In this document: piece after piece, positions 5,739-6,242 of the stretch | How the letters are laid out: each line of letters starts with the position of its first letter | How positions within the stretch are numbered: position 1 is the stretch's first letter | NCBI GenBank assembly: GCA_016784825.1 | Contig: JADHTT010000056.1 | Coordinates: forward strand, 1 to 6,242 | Direction of reading: 5' to 3' | DNA length: 6,242 nucleotides | DNA from: Campylobacterales bacterium | GTDB taxonomy: Bacteria; Campylobacterota; Campylobacteria; Campylobacterales; Arcobacteraceae | Translations under genes and position numbers: made by a program | Notes under the pieces: model-generated | What the model saw: only the letters and a program-made list of their open reading frames with translations | Databases searched by the model: none | Told to the model about the DNA's origin: nothing

Positions 5739-6242
5739 ATGAAAAAAATTACAAAATTAAGTTTAGCTGCAATAGTAGCTTTATCAATAAGTACATCAAG
5801 TGCAATGGCATCTCAAACAGAAGTAAGTGCAAATGTAGCATTAACTTCAGATTATATCTGGAGAGGTATGACTCAAAATATTAAAGACCCAGCTATTCAA
5901 GGTGGATTTGATATTTCAAATGGTGGATACTATGCAGGTACATGGGCATCAAATGTTAAATATGGAAATAGTACTTTAGAGCTAGACTATTATGCTGGTT
6001 ATTCAAATGAAGTATCTGGCTTTGGATATGATCTTAGTTATTGTGCATTTACTTATCCAGGAGATACATCTTTAAACTTTGAAGAGACTACATTAGCATT
6101 AAGTAAATCTATAAATGGAATTGATTTAGGTATAGCATACTCAAAAGGTATGGGTTCATTTTCAGATGGCACAGATGTACCTGACAATATAGAGTATTCT
6201 ATATCTGCAATGGGTATTGATGTAGCTTATGGTGATTACGAT
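5739..6242 (+). CDS. TorF-family putative porin, 3' end cut by the right edge
   Basis: 168 codons are visible and the frame is still open at the edge. The first 24 residues are a typical signal peptide (MKKITKLSLAAIVALSIS, cleavage likely after AMA), followed by SQTEVSANVALTSDYIWRGMTQN and IQGGFDISNGGYYAGTWASNV, the conserved opening of the TorF/TIGR02001 outer-membrane family. The rest alternates hydrophobic and polar residues with many Gly and aromatic residues, as in a beta barrel. Role: an outer-membrane pore; the substrate is not known for the family. From my recollection, members are often found next to glnK-amtB in Proteobacteria, which fits this locus and suggests a part in nitrogen uptake. 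ATG at 5739 has AAAGGA at 5725-5730, eight bases upstream. It is divergent from the NtrC-like regulator and shares its 93-nt intergenic region. Confidence 0.88.
   Translation, partial: MKKITKLSLAAIVALSISTSSAMASQTEVSANVALTSDYIWRGMTQNIKDPAIQGGFDISNGGYYAGTWASNVKYGNSTLELDYYAGYSNEVSGFGYDLSYCAFTYPGDTSLNFEETTLALSKSINGIDLGIAYSKGMGSFSDGTDVPDNIEYSISAMGIDVAYGDYD

Overview
The window is strongly AT-rich, with TTG starts, AAGGA-type ribosome binding sites and tight gene packing. Together with protein features (a P-II/Amt pair, a TorF-type porin, a DUF438-type hemerythrin/PAS protein) this suggests a free-living Campylobacterota (Arcobacter-like) chromosome. That placement is my inference from composition and protein style, not from a marker gene.

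Left part (1-2485, + strand): the 3' end of an unrecognised gene that runs in from the left edge, then a hemerythrin-PAS protein, then an MFS transporter whose ATG overlaps the preceding stop (TAATG). The three are probably one operon. A terminator-like hairpin followed by seven T lies inside the first codons of the MFS gene and could attenuate it. The MFS gene meets glnK convergently across a 9-bp hairpin that overlaps both gene ends.

Middle and right part (2492-5645, - strand, transcribed right to left): a degenerate NtrC-like Fis-domain regulator, a degenerate NtrB-like PAS protein overlapping it, the ammonium channel amt, and the P-II protein glnK. A TorF-family porin (5739 to the right edge, + strand) is divergent from the regulator.

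The most interesting signal is a 17-bp palindrome, TGTATA-N5-TATACA, present upstream of amt (4181-4197) and between the regulator and the porin (5654-5670). Read in the direction of amt or porin transcription, both copies continue as ATTA-N2-CTATT. In both cases the palindrome centre lies exactly 41 nt from the first base of a sigma70-like -10 box (TATAAT for amt, TATACT for the porin). The 6-5-6 layout matches the known NtrC site (TGCACC-N5-GGTGCA), and the neighbouring regulator keeps an NtrC/Fis-type helix-turn-helix. It has lost the receiver domain, the GAFTGA loop and the Walker B glutamate, so it should not be able to drive sigma54. My model is a stripped-down NtrB/NtrC pair turned into a sigma70-type local regulator of nitrogen uptake: porin for outer-membrane entry, Amt for inner-membrane ammonium entry, GlnK to gate Amt. 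The same site overlaps the likely promoter of the regulator, which suggests autoregulation.

No tRNA, rRNA, CRISPR array, insertion sequence or attachment site was seen. No gene-free stretch exceeds 100 nt.
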